Shown: piece after piece, positions 15,735-25,600 of the stretch
Numbering within the stretch: the stretch's first letter is position 1
How the letters are laid out: the number at the start of each line of letters is the position of its first letter
Assembly: GCA_965249225.1 (NCBI GenBank)
Contig: CBDFLT010000006.1
Span: forward strand, 180,735-244,734
DNA from: CBDFLT01 sp965249225
GTDB lineage: Bacteria; Chloroflexota; Dehalococcoidia; Lucifugimonadales; G963668185
Direction of reading: 5' to 3'
DNA length: 64,000 nt
Made by a program: the position numbers and the translations under genes
The notes under the pieces: model-generated
The model's input: only the letters and a program-made list of their open reading frames with translations
What the model was told of the DNA's origin: nothing
The model's database searches: none

Positions 15735-16676
15735 TCAAGTTGAAGGTTTTCCGCCGGTCCGCTCCATCAGGGCCTCCACCTCCTTCTCCACCGCGTCGAA
15801 GCCGGCCGGCGAAGCCTCGAACCAAGCAATTCTCTGATCGGACGTTCGGAACCAGGCGTACTGTCGTCGAGCGAACCTGTGAGTCTTCCGCTTGATCTCA
15901 TGTATTGCCGAATCCAGGGGCAACTCGCTCGAGATGTGAAGCATTAGCTCATGATAGCCTAGGCTTGAGAGCGAAGGCAGCTCTGGGCCGTACCCCATTT
16001 CTATTAGCCGTCTGACCTCCCCTACCCACCCGTCGTCAATCATGGAGTCGACCCGCTGGTCGATTCGCTCGTGGAGCGTGGGCCGCTCCAGGGTCAGTCC
16101 CACGACAGTCGTCCGGTACGGTGGCGGCGACGTGCGAGGGAGAGGCACTGCAGGGTCGTCGTAAGAGTCGAGCACCTCCAGTGCGCGAATGACGCGACGG
16201 GTGTTGCTGGGATGGATACGAGCGGCGGCCTCGGGGTCCAGGTTGGCCAGCTCTCGATAGAGCGCACCGGCGCCCTCAGTCCGCGACCGCCCCTCGAGCT
16301 CTCGGCGAAAATCACGGTTGGGCGGCACCTCGGGGACCTGCCAACCCTCCAGAAGCCCCCACACGTACTGGCCCGTGCCGCCGACCAGAATTGGCAGCCG
16401 AGAGCGCTGGTGGATTTCCTCGATCGCTGCTCGCGCCTGACGCTGGAACAGGACCAGGTTGTGCTCCTCGTCTGGGTCTATAATGTCGATCAGATGGTGA
16501 GGGACGGTGGAGCGGTCTTCCACAGAGGGCTTGGCCGTCCCTATGTCCATGTAGCGGTACACTTGCCTGCTGTCGGCGCTGACGATCTCGCCGTCGCACT
16601 GTGCCGCCAGCCTTATGGCAAGGGCGCTCTTGCCGGTGGCCGTAGGCCCTATGATGACTAAAAGGGGGATTTCCAA
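15735..16676 (-). CDS. miaA: tRNA dimethylallyltransferase MiaA
   Basis: A 313-aa enzyme that adds the dimethylallyl group to A37 of tRNAs reading UNN codons. The P-loop is GPTATGKSAL (residues 10-19), followed by SADSRQVYRYMDIGTAKP, VGGTGQYVWGLLEGW and the C-terminal RRQYAWFR. It lies 15 nt after tpiA on the same strand. The length is normal. Confidence 0.96.
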   Translation of the reverse strand: MEIPLLVIIGPTATGKSALAIRLAAQCDGEIVSADSRQVYRYMDIGTAKPSVEDRSTVPHHLIDIIDPDEEHNLVLFQRQARAAIEEIHQRSRLPILVGGTGQYVWGLLEGWQVPEVPPNRDFRRELEGRSRTEGAGALYRELANLDPEAAARIHPSNTRRVIRALEVLDSYDDPAVPLPRTSPPPYRTTVVGLTLERPTLHERIDQRVDSMIDDGWVGEVRRLIEMGYGPELPSLSSLGYHELMLHISSELPLDSAIHEIKRKTHRFARRQYAWFRTSDQRIAWFEASPAGFDAVEKEVEALMERTGGKPST

Positions 16677-16691
16677 TGGGGAATGCGGGGG

Positions 16692-17450
16692 TCAGGATTT
16701 GGCTTCGGCGGTCTTCCGGACGATTTCGACAAAGGATTCGGCTTTAAGGCTCGCTCCACCTACCAGGGCGCCGTTAATGTCCTCTTGTCGCATGAAGGTC
16801 GCCACGTTGTCTGGTGTGACGCTTCCTCCATAAAGCAGGGGAACCGGGGCCGCACGGTCGACACCGTAAAGAGAGGTAAGCACCTGACGAATGTGGGCCA
16901 TGACGTCCTGCGCGACCTCGGGCGTCGCGGCTCTACCGGTCCCGATAGCCCACACCGGCTCGTACGCGATCACCAATGTGTCAGCGGAATCGACCCCTGA
17001 AAGGCCGCCCCGGACCTGGCGCTCAACCACCGCATCGGCCGTTCCTTGCTCTCGCTCCTCCAAACGCTCGCCGACGCACATGATGGGGCTCAGTCCCACT
17101 TCCAGGGCCGCCTTTACCTTCCGGTTTACCAACCCGTCGTCCTCACCGAAGTGCTGCCGGCGCTCCGAGTGGCCCAGAATGACGAACTGACACAGGTCGG
17201 CCAGCATCGTAGGCGAAATCTCGCCCGTGTAGGCTCCGCTGGGCTCATGGTACATGTCCTGCGCACCAAGGCCGATACGCGAGCCTTCCAGCAACTCCGC
17301 CACCGCCGTCAGCGAGATGAACGGAGGACATACGACCTGGCCCACGCCGTCTACGGACTCCAAGCCAGGCTTCATCTCGGCCACCAGCTCTCTGGCCTGC
17401 TGGACGGTGGTGTTCATCTTCCAGTTGCCGGCGATGATCGACTCGACCAT
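16692..17450 (-). CDS. tpiA: Triosephosphate isomerase
   Basis: A 252-aa glycolytic TIM barrel. It has AGNWKMN (Asn/Lys substrate contacts), the catalytic His in ILGHSERR, the catalytic Glu in AYEPVWAIGTG and the phosphate loop LYGGSVTPDN...GALVGGASL. The ATG at 17450 is preceded by GGGAGG 8 nt upstream. It forms a three-gene glycolytic run with apgM and pgk. Confidence 0.97.
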   Translation of the reverse strand: MVESIIAGNWKMNTTVQQARELVAEMKPGLESVDGVGQVVCPPFISLTAVAELLEGSRIGLGAQDMYHEPSGAYTGEISPTMLADLCQFVILGHSERRQHFGEDDGLVNRKVKAALEVGLSPIMCVGERLEEREQGTADAVVERQVRGGLSGVDSADTLVIAYEPVWAIGTGRAATPEVAQDVMAHIRQVLTSLYGVDRAAPVPLLYGGSVTPDNVATFMRQEDINGALVGGASLKAESFVEIVRKTAEAKS

Positions 17451-17478
17451 CCCGTGAGACCTCCCGGGGGCAAGCCCC

Positions 17479-18684
17479 CTACGGTCCAAATTTGCTCAGC
17501 TTGTCGGCGTGGGCCAGCGCCAGCATCATGACGCTGGTCGCAGGAACTCTGCCAAGGGAGCCGCCGGCGCACGCGCGCTCGGAGAACCCGGCGACGCCGT
17601 CCCCTCTGGTGAGTGATGAGTTTATCAGCAAGGGGACGGGATGCCAGCTATGGCCGCCCATGATAGCGGGCGTCGAGTGGTCTCCGGCCACGACTAATGC
17701 GTCTGGCTGCAACGCCACCAGACGCTTCACGCTGGCGTCCAGCTCCTCAAGGCGAGCCACCTTGGCGTCGAAGTCGCCATCTTCACCCGCCGCGTCGGCG
17801 GGTTTGTAATGGATGAAGAAGAAGTCGTGCTCCTCAAAGTGCTTCTCGAGAGTGTCTAGCTCCTCGTCGAATGTCTGTCCCGTCGATAGCACCGTCATCC
17901 CTATGAGCTTGGCGAGGCCGCGGTACATGGGATAAGCGGCGATTGCCGCGGGTCTCAGATTGTACGCCGTGCCCATGTCGGGAAGACGCGGAATTCGAGA
18001 GAAGCCGCGAAGGAGCACCATGTTGGCCTGGTCACGACCTTTTAGCGCGTCGGCAGCACCGGCCACGAATGCCCTCACGGCCTTGGCCGTACCCTCCGAC
18101 TCTTTCGACAGGGGCTTGGGGTCGAGGGGCGCGACACCCGTGCTCTGCGGGTCGGTTTCGCTTATGTGGTCGCCCATGTCTTTCCCGTGCAGGAGGAGCA
18201 CGAACCGGTAGTCGCGTACCGGATACACGGAGAGGCGAACGCCTGGCACCTCCACCCCATTCAGGAGCTCGATCAAGGGGGCGCTTTCCTCTGTGGATAT
18301 TCTCCCGGCCCGCCGGTCCACCAGCAGACCTCGAGAGTCGACGGTGCAGAGGTTGCCGCGCGCCGCGACATCCTTCTCAGCCAGATCCAGCCCAATACCC
18401 AACGCCTCAAGCACCCCACGCCCCATCATATATTTCAGTGGGTCGTAGCCGAAGAGCGATATGTGCCCGGGCCCGCTTCCGGGCGTGATTCCCGGCATCA
18501 CCGGCGTCGTGAGTCCGCAGGCGCTTTGAGCAGCCAGCCTATCGAGGTTGGGCAGGTCGGCCGCCTCCAGCTCCGACTTCCCAGTTTCGGGATGAGGCAG
18601 CCCTCCGAGTCCGTCAACCACGAGCATGACGATCTTGGAGGTGGTCGAGCGGCATAGGTCCGAAATGTATGGGAAATCGATCAC
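17479..18684 (-). CDS. apgM: Archaeal-type 2,3-bisphosphoglycerate-independent phosphoglycerate mutase
   Basis: A 401-aa alkaline-phosphatase-superfamily mutase of the aPGM type. It has VMLVVDGLGGLPHP (metal Asp), the nucleophile region GITPGSGPGHISLFGYDP (Ser), HYKPADAAGEDGDFDAK and metal ligands in VVAGDHSTPAIMGGHSWHPVPLL. It converts 3- to 2-phosphoglycerate. The GTG start lies one base after the pgk stop codon, and the stop is 28 nt before the tpiA start, so the three glycolytic genes are one operon. Bacterial use of the archaeal type is common in Chloroflexota. Confidence 0.94.
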   Translation of the reverse strand: MIDFPYISDLCRSTTSKIVMLVVDGLGGLPHPETGKSELEAADLPNLDRLAAQSACGLTTPVMPGITPGSGPGHISLFGYDPLKYMMGRGVLEALGIGLDLAEKDVAARGNLCTVDSRGLLVDRRAGRISTEESAPLIELLNGVEVPGVRLSVYPVRDYRFVLLLHGKDMGDHISETDPQSTGVAPLDPKPLSKESEGTAKAVRAFVAGAADALKGRDQANMVLLRGFSRIPRLPDMGTAYNLRPAAIAAYPMYRGLAKLIGMTVLSTGQTFDEELDTLEKHFEEHDFFFIHYKPADAAGEDGDFDAKVARLEELDASVKRLVALQPDALVVAGDHSTPAIMGGHSWHPVPLLINSSLTRGDGVAGFSERACAGGSLGRVPATSVMMLALAHADKLSKFGP

Positions 18685-18685
18685 G

Positions 18686-19882
18686 TCAGTCCTTGTCCAT
18701 CAGCGCCACGACGCCCGGCAGGTCCTTTCCTTCCATGAACTGTAGCGAAGCACCCCCGCCGGTGGACACGTGGGTCATCTTTGAGGCGAGGCCCATCCCG
18801 ATCACCGCTTCGGCGGTGGAGCCGCCACCGACCACCGTCGTGGCCTTTTCGATACCGGCCATCGCGCGGGCGATGCGTCTGGTGCCCTCGGCAAAGGGCT
18901 CCCATTCGAAAACGCCCATAGGGCCGTTCCACACCACCGTCTTGGACCCGCTGAGCGCCTCTTCGAAAGAAGAGGTCGTATTGGGGCCGATATCCATAAT
19001 CCTCCACATCGGCGGGATGCTGTCCACGTCCACCACCCGATGGTCCGAGTCGGCCGAGAAAGCATCGCTCACCACCACATCTATGGGTAGTAGCAGATCA
19101 ACCCCCTTCTCACCGGCTGTTTGCGTGAACTCCTCCACGAATTGAACCCAGTCACCTTCCACCAGTGACTCACCAACTTGCAGGCCCTTTGCCTTCAAAA
19201 AGGTGGCCCCCATCCCTCCACCGATGACAAGAATATCAACCCTGTCGACCAGGTTCTCGATAACGGCTACCTTGTCAGAGACTTTGGCCCCGCCCAGAAC
19301 GGCGGTGAACGGCCTCTGAGGCGAGTGGAGCGCACGGCCCAGCATTCTCAGCTCGTCGGCTATCAGGAGTCCGGCGACCGAAGGAAGGTACCGGCAGACC
19401 CCTTCGGTGGAGGCGTGCGCCCTATGAGCGGCTCCGAAGGCGTCGTTAACGTATATATCCGCGAGAGAAGCCAGGGCGGCGGCGAACTCCGGCTCGTTCC
19501 TCTCCTCCCCTGGATGAAACCGGAGGTTTTCCAACATCATGACGCCGCCCGCCGGTAGCGCCTCCACCTGCTTATTCACTTCGGGGCCAACCGAATCGGC
19601 GGCCTGAATCACCGGATGGGAAAAGAGGTCGGAGAGGCAGCGGCTCACCGGCGCCATCCGTAGGTCCTCGACGGTCTTGCCTCTGGGGCGTCCCAGGTGG
19701 GAGCAGGCAATCACCTTGCATTCACGTTCGATCAGGTACCCGAGGGTCGGCAACGAGGCCTTGATGCGGCTATCATCGGAAATCTGTGTCGTCCCGGGAT
19801 GGAAAGGAACGTTGAAGTCCACCCGCAACAAGACCGTCTTACCCGCCACGTCGATGTCTTCGACCGTTTTCTTTTCTCGCAT
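18686..19882 (-). CDS. pgk: Phosphoglycerate kinase
   Basis: A 398-aa glycolytic kinase. The N-terminal signature is LLRVDFNVPF, then SHLGRPRG, LENLRFHPGEE and VNDAFGAAHRAHAST. The C-terminal nucleotide domain has VLGGAKVSDK, NGPMGVFE and the GGGSTAEAV loop with STGGGASLQF. It is first in the pgk-apgM-tpiA-miaA run. gap is not next to it. Confidence 0.97.
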   Translation of the reverse strand: MREKKTVEDIDVAGKTVLLRVDFNVPFHPGTTQISDDSRIKASLPTLGYLIERECKVIACSHLGRPRGKTVEDLRMAPVSRCLSDLFSHPVIQAADSVGPEVNKQVEALPAGGVMMLENLRFHPGEERNEPEFAAALASLADIYVNDAFGAAHRAHASTEGVCRYLPSVAGLLIADELRMLGRALHSPQRPFTAVLGGAKVSDKVAVIENLVDRVDILVIGGGMGATFLKAKGLQVGESLVEGDWVQFVEEFTQTAGEKGVDLLLPIDVVVSDAFSADSDHRVVDVDSIPPMWRIMDIGPNTTSSFEEALSGSKTVVWNGPMGVFEWEPFAEGTRRIARAMAGIEKATTVVGGGSTAEAVIGMGLASKMTHVSTGGGASLQFMEGKDLPGVVALMDKD

Positions 19883-20035
19883 AGAAGCTACTTAAAGCCC
19901 CTTAACGTCGTTACGTGGGCAACTCGCAGATCTAGGGGGCATCTGTCGAGAGCGATCAAGCCCACCGAAGAGACATCTGTCAACCCTTCTTGGTAAACCG
20001 TGCCTGAACTGAGAACGCGAGATAGGTCACGGACG

Positions 20036-21046
20036 TCAGGACAGCAGCGTCTCGAAGTATGCGTTGATGGCAGCGGCGCCATCAGCCGAGATGCCCCGCG
20101 TGTCCAGCGCAGAGATCGCCCGGTCCTTGTACTGTCTCATCAGCTCTTCGCAGTACTCCTTTGCACCGAGCTCCGACAGCACTTGGCGCACAACGTCCAC
20201 GTCTCCCGGCTCCAGGACACGCTTGAAGTAAACGTCTCCAATACGCCGTTTCACGCTGACATCGGCGTTCTCCAGGGCATATACCACCGGGAGGATCTTT
20301 TTCTTGTTCATTACCTCGGGGCTGGGACTTGCGCCCGCGCTCTCGTCCCACAACTCCCCGAGATCGGCGCGGATCTGCACTGCGATTCCGATATTCGAGC
20401 CGCAATCAGCCAGCGCGTCTACCGTGGCGTCATCGGCGGAGGCCACCAGGCCGCCCATACTCATAGCACAGGACGGAAGAGCACCCGACTTGCTGGAAAC
20501 CATTTCCATATAGGCGTCAACTTTGGTATCGATTCGTTCCTGCGCCTCCAGGTCTAGGAACCGCCCTTCGCACATCTTGAGACTCGCCTGGTCCAGGAGC
20601 TGGACACCCTGAAAGGTCTTCTCCGGCGAGGCGCCGCGGTCCACCAACCGAAAGAGGGTGAGTCGTGCCAGAGCATGCATTCCATCGCCGGCGTTGATGG
20701 CCTGCGCAGGACCCCAGACCCACCAGACCGCGTCTCTATTGCCTCTCTTAGGTTTCCCTCCCTGAACGTCGTCGTGGATCTCAGAAAAATTGTGCACCAG
20801 CTCGACGGCGGCCGCTGCCGGCAGCGCGGTTTCCTCCTCTCCTCCGGCCGCCCGACAGGCCAGCAAAGAGAGGACCCCGTAGACCCTGTTGATGGCAACG
20901 TCCCCCTGTGCATCCCAGCCATCGTCGCCCCAACCAAGGTGGTAGGACATCATATCGTACAGCGGCATACCGCGCGCGGCGAGAATCTCCCGCATCTCAG
21001 CGTTCACACGGGCAGTTAAGTCATCGATTGTGGAGATTACGTCCAA
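20036..21046 (-). CDS. Polyprenyl synthetase family protein with altered second Asp motif
   Basis: A 336-aa all-helical trans-prenyltransferase-fold protein. The first Asp-rich motif is present as HNFSEIHDDVQGGKPKRGN. The second, normally GxxFQIxDDxLD, reads IAVQIRADLGELWD, so the first catalytic Asp is replaced by Ala. PLP-like cofactors play no role; the family condenses IPP with allylic diphosphates for quinone or carotenoid chains. Activity may be changed, or it may act as the non-catalytic subunit of a heteromer. The TTG start at 21046 has only a weak ribosome binding site. The gene lies between pgk and the TsaC-like gene. Confidence 0.8.
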   Translation of the reverse strand: MDVISTIDDLTARVNAEMREILAARGMPLYDMMSYHLGWGDDGWDAQGDVAINRVYGVLSLLACRAAGGEEETALPAAAAVELVHNFSEIHDDVQGGKPKRGNRDAVWWVWGPAQAINAGDGMHALARLTLFRLVDRGASPEKTFQGVQLLDQASLKMCEGRFLDLEAQERIDTKVDAYMEMVSSKSGALPSCAMSMGGLVASADDATVDALADCGSNIGIAVQIRADLGELWDESAGASPSPEVMNKKKILPVVYALENADVSVKRRIGDVYFKRVLEPGDVDVVRQVLSELGAKEYCEELMRQYKDRAISALDTRGISADGAAAINAYFETLLS

Positions 21047-21174
21047 CCTAAAGTCCTATCGACGGGTCTTACGCTACTTCAGAACCCCATTGCCATTCGA
21101 ATGAGCACCACAAGCATTTTCGCAGGCAACCACCATCCCCTACCCCACTGGCATGACGTTTTGGTGGGCTACTT

Positions 21175-21819
21175 CTAGGGTGAAGCTACAACCTTCTGGC
21201 CGCAGACAGCTTCGATTTCAGGCGCTGATATGGCTCCCTGCCGGAGAACACGTGGAACATCTCCTGAGAGATCGACGACTGTCGAAGGCGATCCTTCCAG
21301 GGTCTTGCCCCCGTCTATCAACAGGTCGACCCCATCGCCTAATTGCGCGCGCACCGCCTCAGCGGTAGTAGGCCCCGGCCCACCACTATGATTAGCGCTG
21401 GTACCTGTTATGGGCTCTCCCAGCTCGCGGACAATGGCCCTGGGCACAGAGTGAAGCGGTATGCGCATGGCAACGGTGTCCCGTCCGGCCGTCACGATGT
21501 CAGGTATACAGGAAGCCTTGCGCAGCACGACCGTGAGGGCACCCGGCATGAATCGTTCGACCAGCGCCCAGGCTACATCGGGAACCTCCACGGCGTAGTC
21601 CTCGATATCCTCGGGCTGAGCAACCAGCAGGGGCAGCGCCATGCCCTCGGGACGTCCCTTGAGGTCAAACACGCGACGAACGGCACTCTCGTCCAGAGCA
21701 CGCGTGGCGAGTCCATAAAGGGTATCGGTGGGAATAGCGACGATACCGCCGTCCTCGATCACGCGCACAGCGGCATGTACCTGTTGTTCCAGTGTCTGAA
21801 CCGAGGTGGAAATGTTCAT
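21175..21819 (-). CDS. Threonylcarbamoyl-AMP synthase (Sua5/YciO/YrdC family)
   Basis: A 214-aa protein of the TsaC/Sua5 group that makes threonylcarbamoyl-AMP for t6A37 in tRNA. Landmarks are GIVAIPTDTLYGLATRAL, the KGRPEGMALPLLV substrate pocket and ITGTSANHSGGP. I chose the ATG at 21819; a longer frame reaches 21960 but would overlap the divergent guaA. It lacks the long Sua5 C-terminal domain, so it is of the short TsaC type. It could also be a YciO paralogue. Confidence 0.88.
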   Translation of the reverse strand: MNISTSVQTLEQQVHAAVRVIEDGGIVAIPTDTLYGLATRALDESAVRRVFDLKGRPEGMALPLLVAQPEDIEDYAVEVPDVAWALVERFMPGALTVVLRKASCIPDIVTAGRDTVAMRIPLHSVPRAIVRELGEPITGTSANHSGGPGPTTAEAVRAQLGDGVDLLIDGGKTLEGSPSTVVDLSGDVPRVLRQGAISAPEIEAVCGQKVVASP

Positions 21820-21943
21820 AGTGCATCGCCTGGAGCGCACTTTCGCAACGGTGGGCACAACCCCACGAGCGCCTGCGAACCGGGGAGCCGGGCCTCTTGA
21901 CCACAGTATATCACAGGTGTTAACTTTGACCTGCAACCCCGCC

Positions 21944-23614
21944 ATGCCAGTGGACTCCAAGAGACCTACAAGCCACCGAGTGGCAACGAGCGACGACCTG
22001 GAGGTCTCCGCCTATCTGGAGATCGCCAAAGAGCGGGGTGGTCAGCAGCGCCGTCCGCCCGAACCGTCCCGTGCCCCGCGTGAAACGGTCCTTGTAGTTG
22101 ACTTCGGCTCCCAGTATAGCCGCCTGATCGCGCGACGCGTCAGGGAAAGCAAGGTCTACTGCGAGATCGTGCCTCACGACATTCCGTGGGAGGATGTGGC
22201 CCCCTTGAACCCCGTGGGGGTCATCTTGTCGGGAGGCCCCGCCAGCGTTTACGACAAGGCGGCGCCTATGGCGCCTTCCTGGGTGTACGGAAGAGACCTG
22301 CCGATCCTCGGAATCTGCTACGGCATGCAGGTCATGGTCCACGAGCTCGGAGGCAAGGTGGCTCCCGCTGCCAAGAGGGAGTACGGCCATGCCGTGCTGC
22401 ACCAGAACGATAGCGGAGTGGCCTTGTTCAAGGACCTGCCGCCCTCGATGCCGGTCTGGATGAGCCACGGCGACCAGATCTCGGAACTCCCTCCGGGATT
22501 CAGCTCCCTGGCCTACACCGAAAACTCCCCTATCGCCGTCCTTGGAAACGGCCACGGGATGTACGGTATCCAGTTCCATCCCGAGGTGGTCCACACCCCG
22601 CAGGGGAAAACCCTCATAGAGAACTTCCTCTACCAGGTGTGCGCATGTCAAGGACTGTGGACGGCCGGCAATTTCGTTGCTGAGGCGGTGGCAAGCGTCA
22701 AGGCGCAAGTTGGGCAGGGCAAGGTCGTGTGTGCGCTGTCGGGTGGCGTAGACTCGGCGGTGGCGGCCACACTGGTGCATCGGGCGATCGGCAATCAGCT
22801 CATGTGCATTTTCGTCGACAACGGCCTCCTGCGACGAGAGGAGCCGGAGCGGGTACAGAAGACGTTCCAGAAGTATATGGACACAAATTTTGTTTACGTC
22901 GACGCCTCCCAGGACTTTCTAAAAGCACTGGAAGGCGTCGTCGACCCCGAGCAGAAGAGGCGGACCGTCGGAGAGGAGTTCATCCGGGTGTTCGAGCGAG
23001 AGGCAGCGCGTGTCGGCCAGGTGGATTTCCTGTCCCAGGGCACCCTTTACCCGGATGTGATAGAGAGCAAGACGGCGGAGAGCGAGGTCTCAGCCAAGAT
23101 CAAGACACACCACAACGTGGGCGGCCTTCCTCAAAACATGAAACTGGAGCTGGTGGAACCTCTCCGCTACCTGTTCAAGGATGAAGTGCGCGCGGTGGGC
23201 CTGGAGCTAGGCCTGCCCGAAGAGATGGTCTATCGCCAGCCGTTCCCAGGGCCAGGGCTGGCGATAAGAATCGTGGGAGAGGTGACGCCAGACAAGCTTG
23301 AGATCCTACGAGCCGCCGACTGGGTCGTCATGGACGAGATAAAGGCAAACAACCTCTACAGGGACCTGTGGCAGAGCTTCGCCGTGCTGACCAATACCAA
23401 CACAGTGGGAGTTATGGGCGACTACCGCACTTACGGACACGTTATCGCCGTTCGTGCTGTGACCAGCGAAGACGCCATGACGGCCGAGTGGGCGCGCCTG
23501 CCCTACGACGTCCTGGCCCGTATCTCGACGCGCATCGCCAACGAGGTACCCACGGTCAATCGGGTAGTGCTGGACATCACCAGCAAGCCGCCCGGGACCA
23601 TCGAGTGGGAATGA
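21944..23614 (+). CDS. guaA: GMP synthase (glutamine-hydrolysing)
   Basis: A two-domain enzyme converting XMP to GMP. The class I glutamine amidotransferase domain begins at VLVVDFGSQYSRLIARRV, with nucleophile Cys in GICYGMQVM and His/Glu in FHPEVVHT. The ATP pyrophosphatase P-loop is ALSGGVDSAVAA, and the C-terminal dimerisation part has RQPFPGPGLAIR and TSKPPGTIEWE. From the ATG at 21944 the protein is 556 aa and carries ~45 extra N-terminal residues. It lacks a clear ribosome binding site, so a later non-ATG start is possible. It heads the purine cluster, divergent from the TsaC-like gene. Confidence 0.95.
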   Translation: MPVDSKRPTSHRVATSDDLEVSAYLEIAKERGGQQRRPPEPSRAPRETVLVVDFGSQYSRLIARRVRESKVYCEIVPHDIPWEDVAPLNPVGVILSGGPASVYDKAAPMAPSWVYGRDLPILGICYGMQVMVHELGGKVAPAAKREYGHAVLHQNDSGVALFKDLPPSMPVWMSHGDQISELPPGFSSLAYTENSPIAVLGNGHGMYGIQFHPEVVHTPQGKTLIENFLYQVCACQGLWTAGNFVAEAVASVKAQVGQGKVVCALSGGVDSAVAATLVHRAIGNQLMCIFVDNGLLRREEPERVQKTFQKYMDTNFVYVDASQDFLKALEGVVDPEQKRRTVGEEFIRVFEREAARVGQVDFLSQGTLYPDVIESKTAESEVSAKIKTHHNVGGLPQNMKLELVEPLRYLFKDEVRAVGLELGLPEEMVYRQPFPGPGLAIRIVGEVTPDKLEILRAADWVVMDEIKANNLYRDLWQSFAVLTNTNTVGVMGDYRTYGHVIAVRAVTSEDAMTAEWARLPYDVLARISTRIANEVPTVNRVVLDITSKPPGTIEWE

Positions 23615-23743
23615 CGTCGACGGGCCAACGTGCAGAGCGCCCTTGTGCTTATCCGAGGATGAACAAGGGCCGAAGCGTCCCTAGACCGCGAAGACCACAA
23701 AAGCGCCACTCACGTTGAAGTCAGGGCCGAGGATGGACTGCAA

Positions 23744-25000
23744 GTGAAGGTCCTAGTGATCGGCAGCGGAGCGAGAGAGCACGCCCTTGCGTGGAAGCTA
23801 AATCAGAGTCCCCAGGTGGAGGAGTTGCTGGTCGCTCCAGGCAACGCCGGTACCCAGCAGGTCGCCCGGAATATTAAAATACAGGCCTCTGACATCGAGA
23901 GTCTTTCCAACTTTGCCGTGCAGTACGATGTGGATTTTACGGTGGTGGGCCCGGAGGTGCCACTGGCCGATGGAATAGCCGACCAGTTCCACGGAATCGG
24001 ACTCGAGATCTTCGGCCCCACGAGGGCCGCGGCACGCATCGAGAGCAGCAAGGCCTTCGCCAAACAGCTGATGCTGGATAACTCCATACCGACCGCCAAA
24101 GCTAGGATCTTCTCCACTCATGCAGGGGCTACGGACTACATTGACAGAATCCGCCCGCCGGTAGTGGTCAAAGCAGATGGGCTGGCAGCCGGCAAAGGTG
24201 TAGTGGTCGCACACAATCGGGAGGATGCTCAAAAGGCTCTGGACGACATGATGGTTAAACGGATATTCGGGGTGGCTGGAGACCGGGTGGTCATCGAGGA
24301 GCATCTCGAAGGTCGTGAGGTGAGCGTGTTCGCCTTCGTTGATGGTGAGCACATCTCCCCAATAGTTGCCGCCCGTGACTACAAGCGGGCATTCGACGGC
24401 GACCTGGGACCGAACACCGGAGGAATGGGCAGCTATAGCCCTCCAGTTCTCATTGATGAGGAACTGGACAGCCGGATCAGAAGCCAAATCATGGAGCCTA
24501 CCGTCAGGGCCTTAGCCTCTCAGGGGAGCCCATATCAGGGTATGCTCTATGCGGGGCTAATCCTTACACAAGAAGGGCCGAAGGTCCTAGAGTTCAACTG
24601 CCGGCTGGGTGACCCTGAGGCACAGGTGATTCTGCCTAGGTTGAGAGGTGACCTGCTGGGGATCATGGTGAGTACGGCCCGCGGCTCCCTCGCAGGCTTC
24701 CCTGTAGAATGGGACCAGAGGGCCTGCGTCGGGATTGTGATCGCGTCTGAAGGCTACCCTGGCGAATACCGAACCGGGGTCACGATCAAAGGCTTAGATC
24801 GCGTGGACCCCGATGTCATGCTATTTCATGCTGGTACGAAGTCAACATCGATGAGTATCCGCACTGACGGCGGGCGCGTATTGACTGTAGTTGCCCGGGG
24901 CCGGACGCTGGACGACGCCAGGTCCAAGGCTTATGATAACGCGGCCCGGATCGCCTTCCAGGGTTCGTTCCACCGCACCGACATCGCCGCAATCGTATGA
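23744..25000 (+). CDS. purD: Phosphoribosylamine-glycine ligase
   Basis: A 418-aa ATP-grasp enzyme making GAR in purine synthesis. The N-domain is KVLVIGSGAREHALAWKL. The ATP-grasp part has VVVKADGLAAGKGVVVA, VVIEEHLEGREVSVFAFVDG, GDLGPNTGGMGSYSPP and the metal site VLEFNCRLGDPEAQV. The GTG start at 23744 is used. It lies 129 nt after guaA and 39 nt before purE. Confidence 0.97.
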   Translation: MKVLVIGSGAREHALAWKLNQSPQVEELLVAPGNAGTQQVARNIKIQASDIESLSNFAVQYDVDFTVVGPEVPLADGIADQFHGIGLEIFGPTRAAARIESSKAFAKQLMLDNSIPTAKARIFSTHAGATDYIDRIRPPVVVKADGLAAGKGVVVAHNREDAQKALDDMMVKRIFGVAGDRVVIEEHLEGREVSVFAFVDGEHISPIVAARDYKRAFDGDLGPNTGGMGSYSPPVLIDEELDSRIRSQIMEPTVRALASQGSPYQGMLYAGLILTQEGPKVLEFNCRLGDPEAQVILPRLRGDLLGIMVSTARGSLAGFPVEWDQRACVGIVIASEGYPGEYRTGVTIKGLDRVDPDVMLFHAGTKSTSMSIRTDGGRVLTVVARGRTLDDARSKAYDNAARIAFQGSFHRTDIAAIV

Positions 25001-25039
25001 TGCGGCGCAGCGCGACAGCGTAAGATACGAGGAAGAGGT

Positions 25040-25501
25040 ATGCCCCTTATCGGAGTAATGATAGGCAGCAAGACCGACGAACCCGTGGTCAAGGAGACCT
25101 CTCAGGTTCTGGAGCAGATGGGCATCGAGCATGAGGTGGTGGTCCTTTCGGCGCACCGTACACCGGAAAGGGTGATGGAGTACGCGCAGGATGCACGCGG
25201 CCGAGGGATCGAGGTCATAATCGCCGGCGCAGGCGGCTCCGCCGCCCTGCCGGGTGTCGTAGCCTCCTGGACCACACTGCCGGTTATCGGCATTCCGGTA
25301 CCGTCCAGTGATCTGAAAGGCATCGATGCCCTGTACGCCATCGCGCAGATGCCGCCTGGGATTCCGGTGGCATGCGTCGCCGTCGGTTCGTGGGGAGCCC
25401 GCAACGCCGCCTATCTGGCCGCACAGATCCTGGGGATTAAGCACGACAATATTCGCCAGGCGTACGACGACTACCGCCAGAGCCTGAGAGACCGCAAGTA
25501 G
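25040..25501 (+). CDS. purE: N5-carboxyaminoimidazole ribonucleotide mutase PurE
   Basis: A 153-aa PurE carrying MIGSKTDEP, VLSAHRTPERV, AGAGGSAALPGVVAS and the phosphate-binding PVPSSDLKGIDALYAIAQMPPGIP. It produces CAIR for PurC, encoded nearby. The ATG follows GAGGAAGAGG. Whether it is the class I mutase or class II carboxylase cannot be settled here, and no purK is in the window. Confidence 0.94.
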   Translation: MPLIGVMIGSKTDEPVVKETSQVLEQMGIEHEVVVLSAHRTPERVMEYAQDARGRGIEVIIAGAGGSAALPGVVASWTTLPVIGIPVPSSDLKGIDALYAIAQMPPGIPVACVAVGSWGARNAAYLAAQILGIKHDNIRQAYDDYRQSLRDRK

Positions 25502-25600
25502 AAAGAGGCTCTCTCCGCCATGGCAGGCCGCCTCGTGCTTTCCGGGGAACCGGCTCGCAGGTTTTGTCGGGGCTGAATCGTTGCAAGCGAGGACGCGACA

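Noticed and set aside
21920..22780. 286-codon minus-strand frame inside guaA
   Set aside because: The composition (His, Arg, Gln-rich) is typical of a reverse-strand shadow, and guaA is unambiguous.
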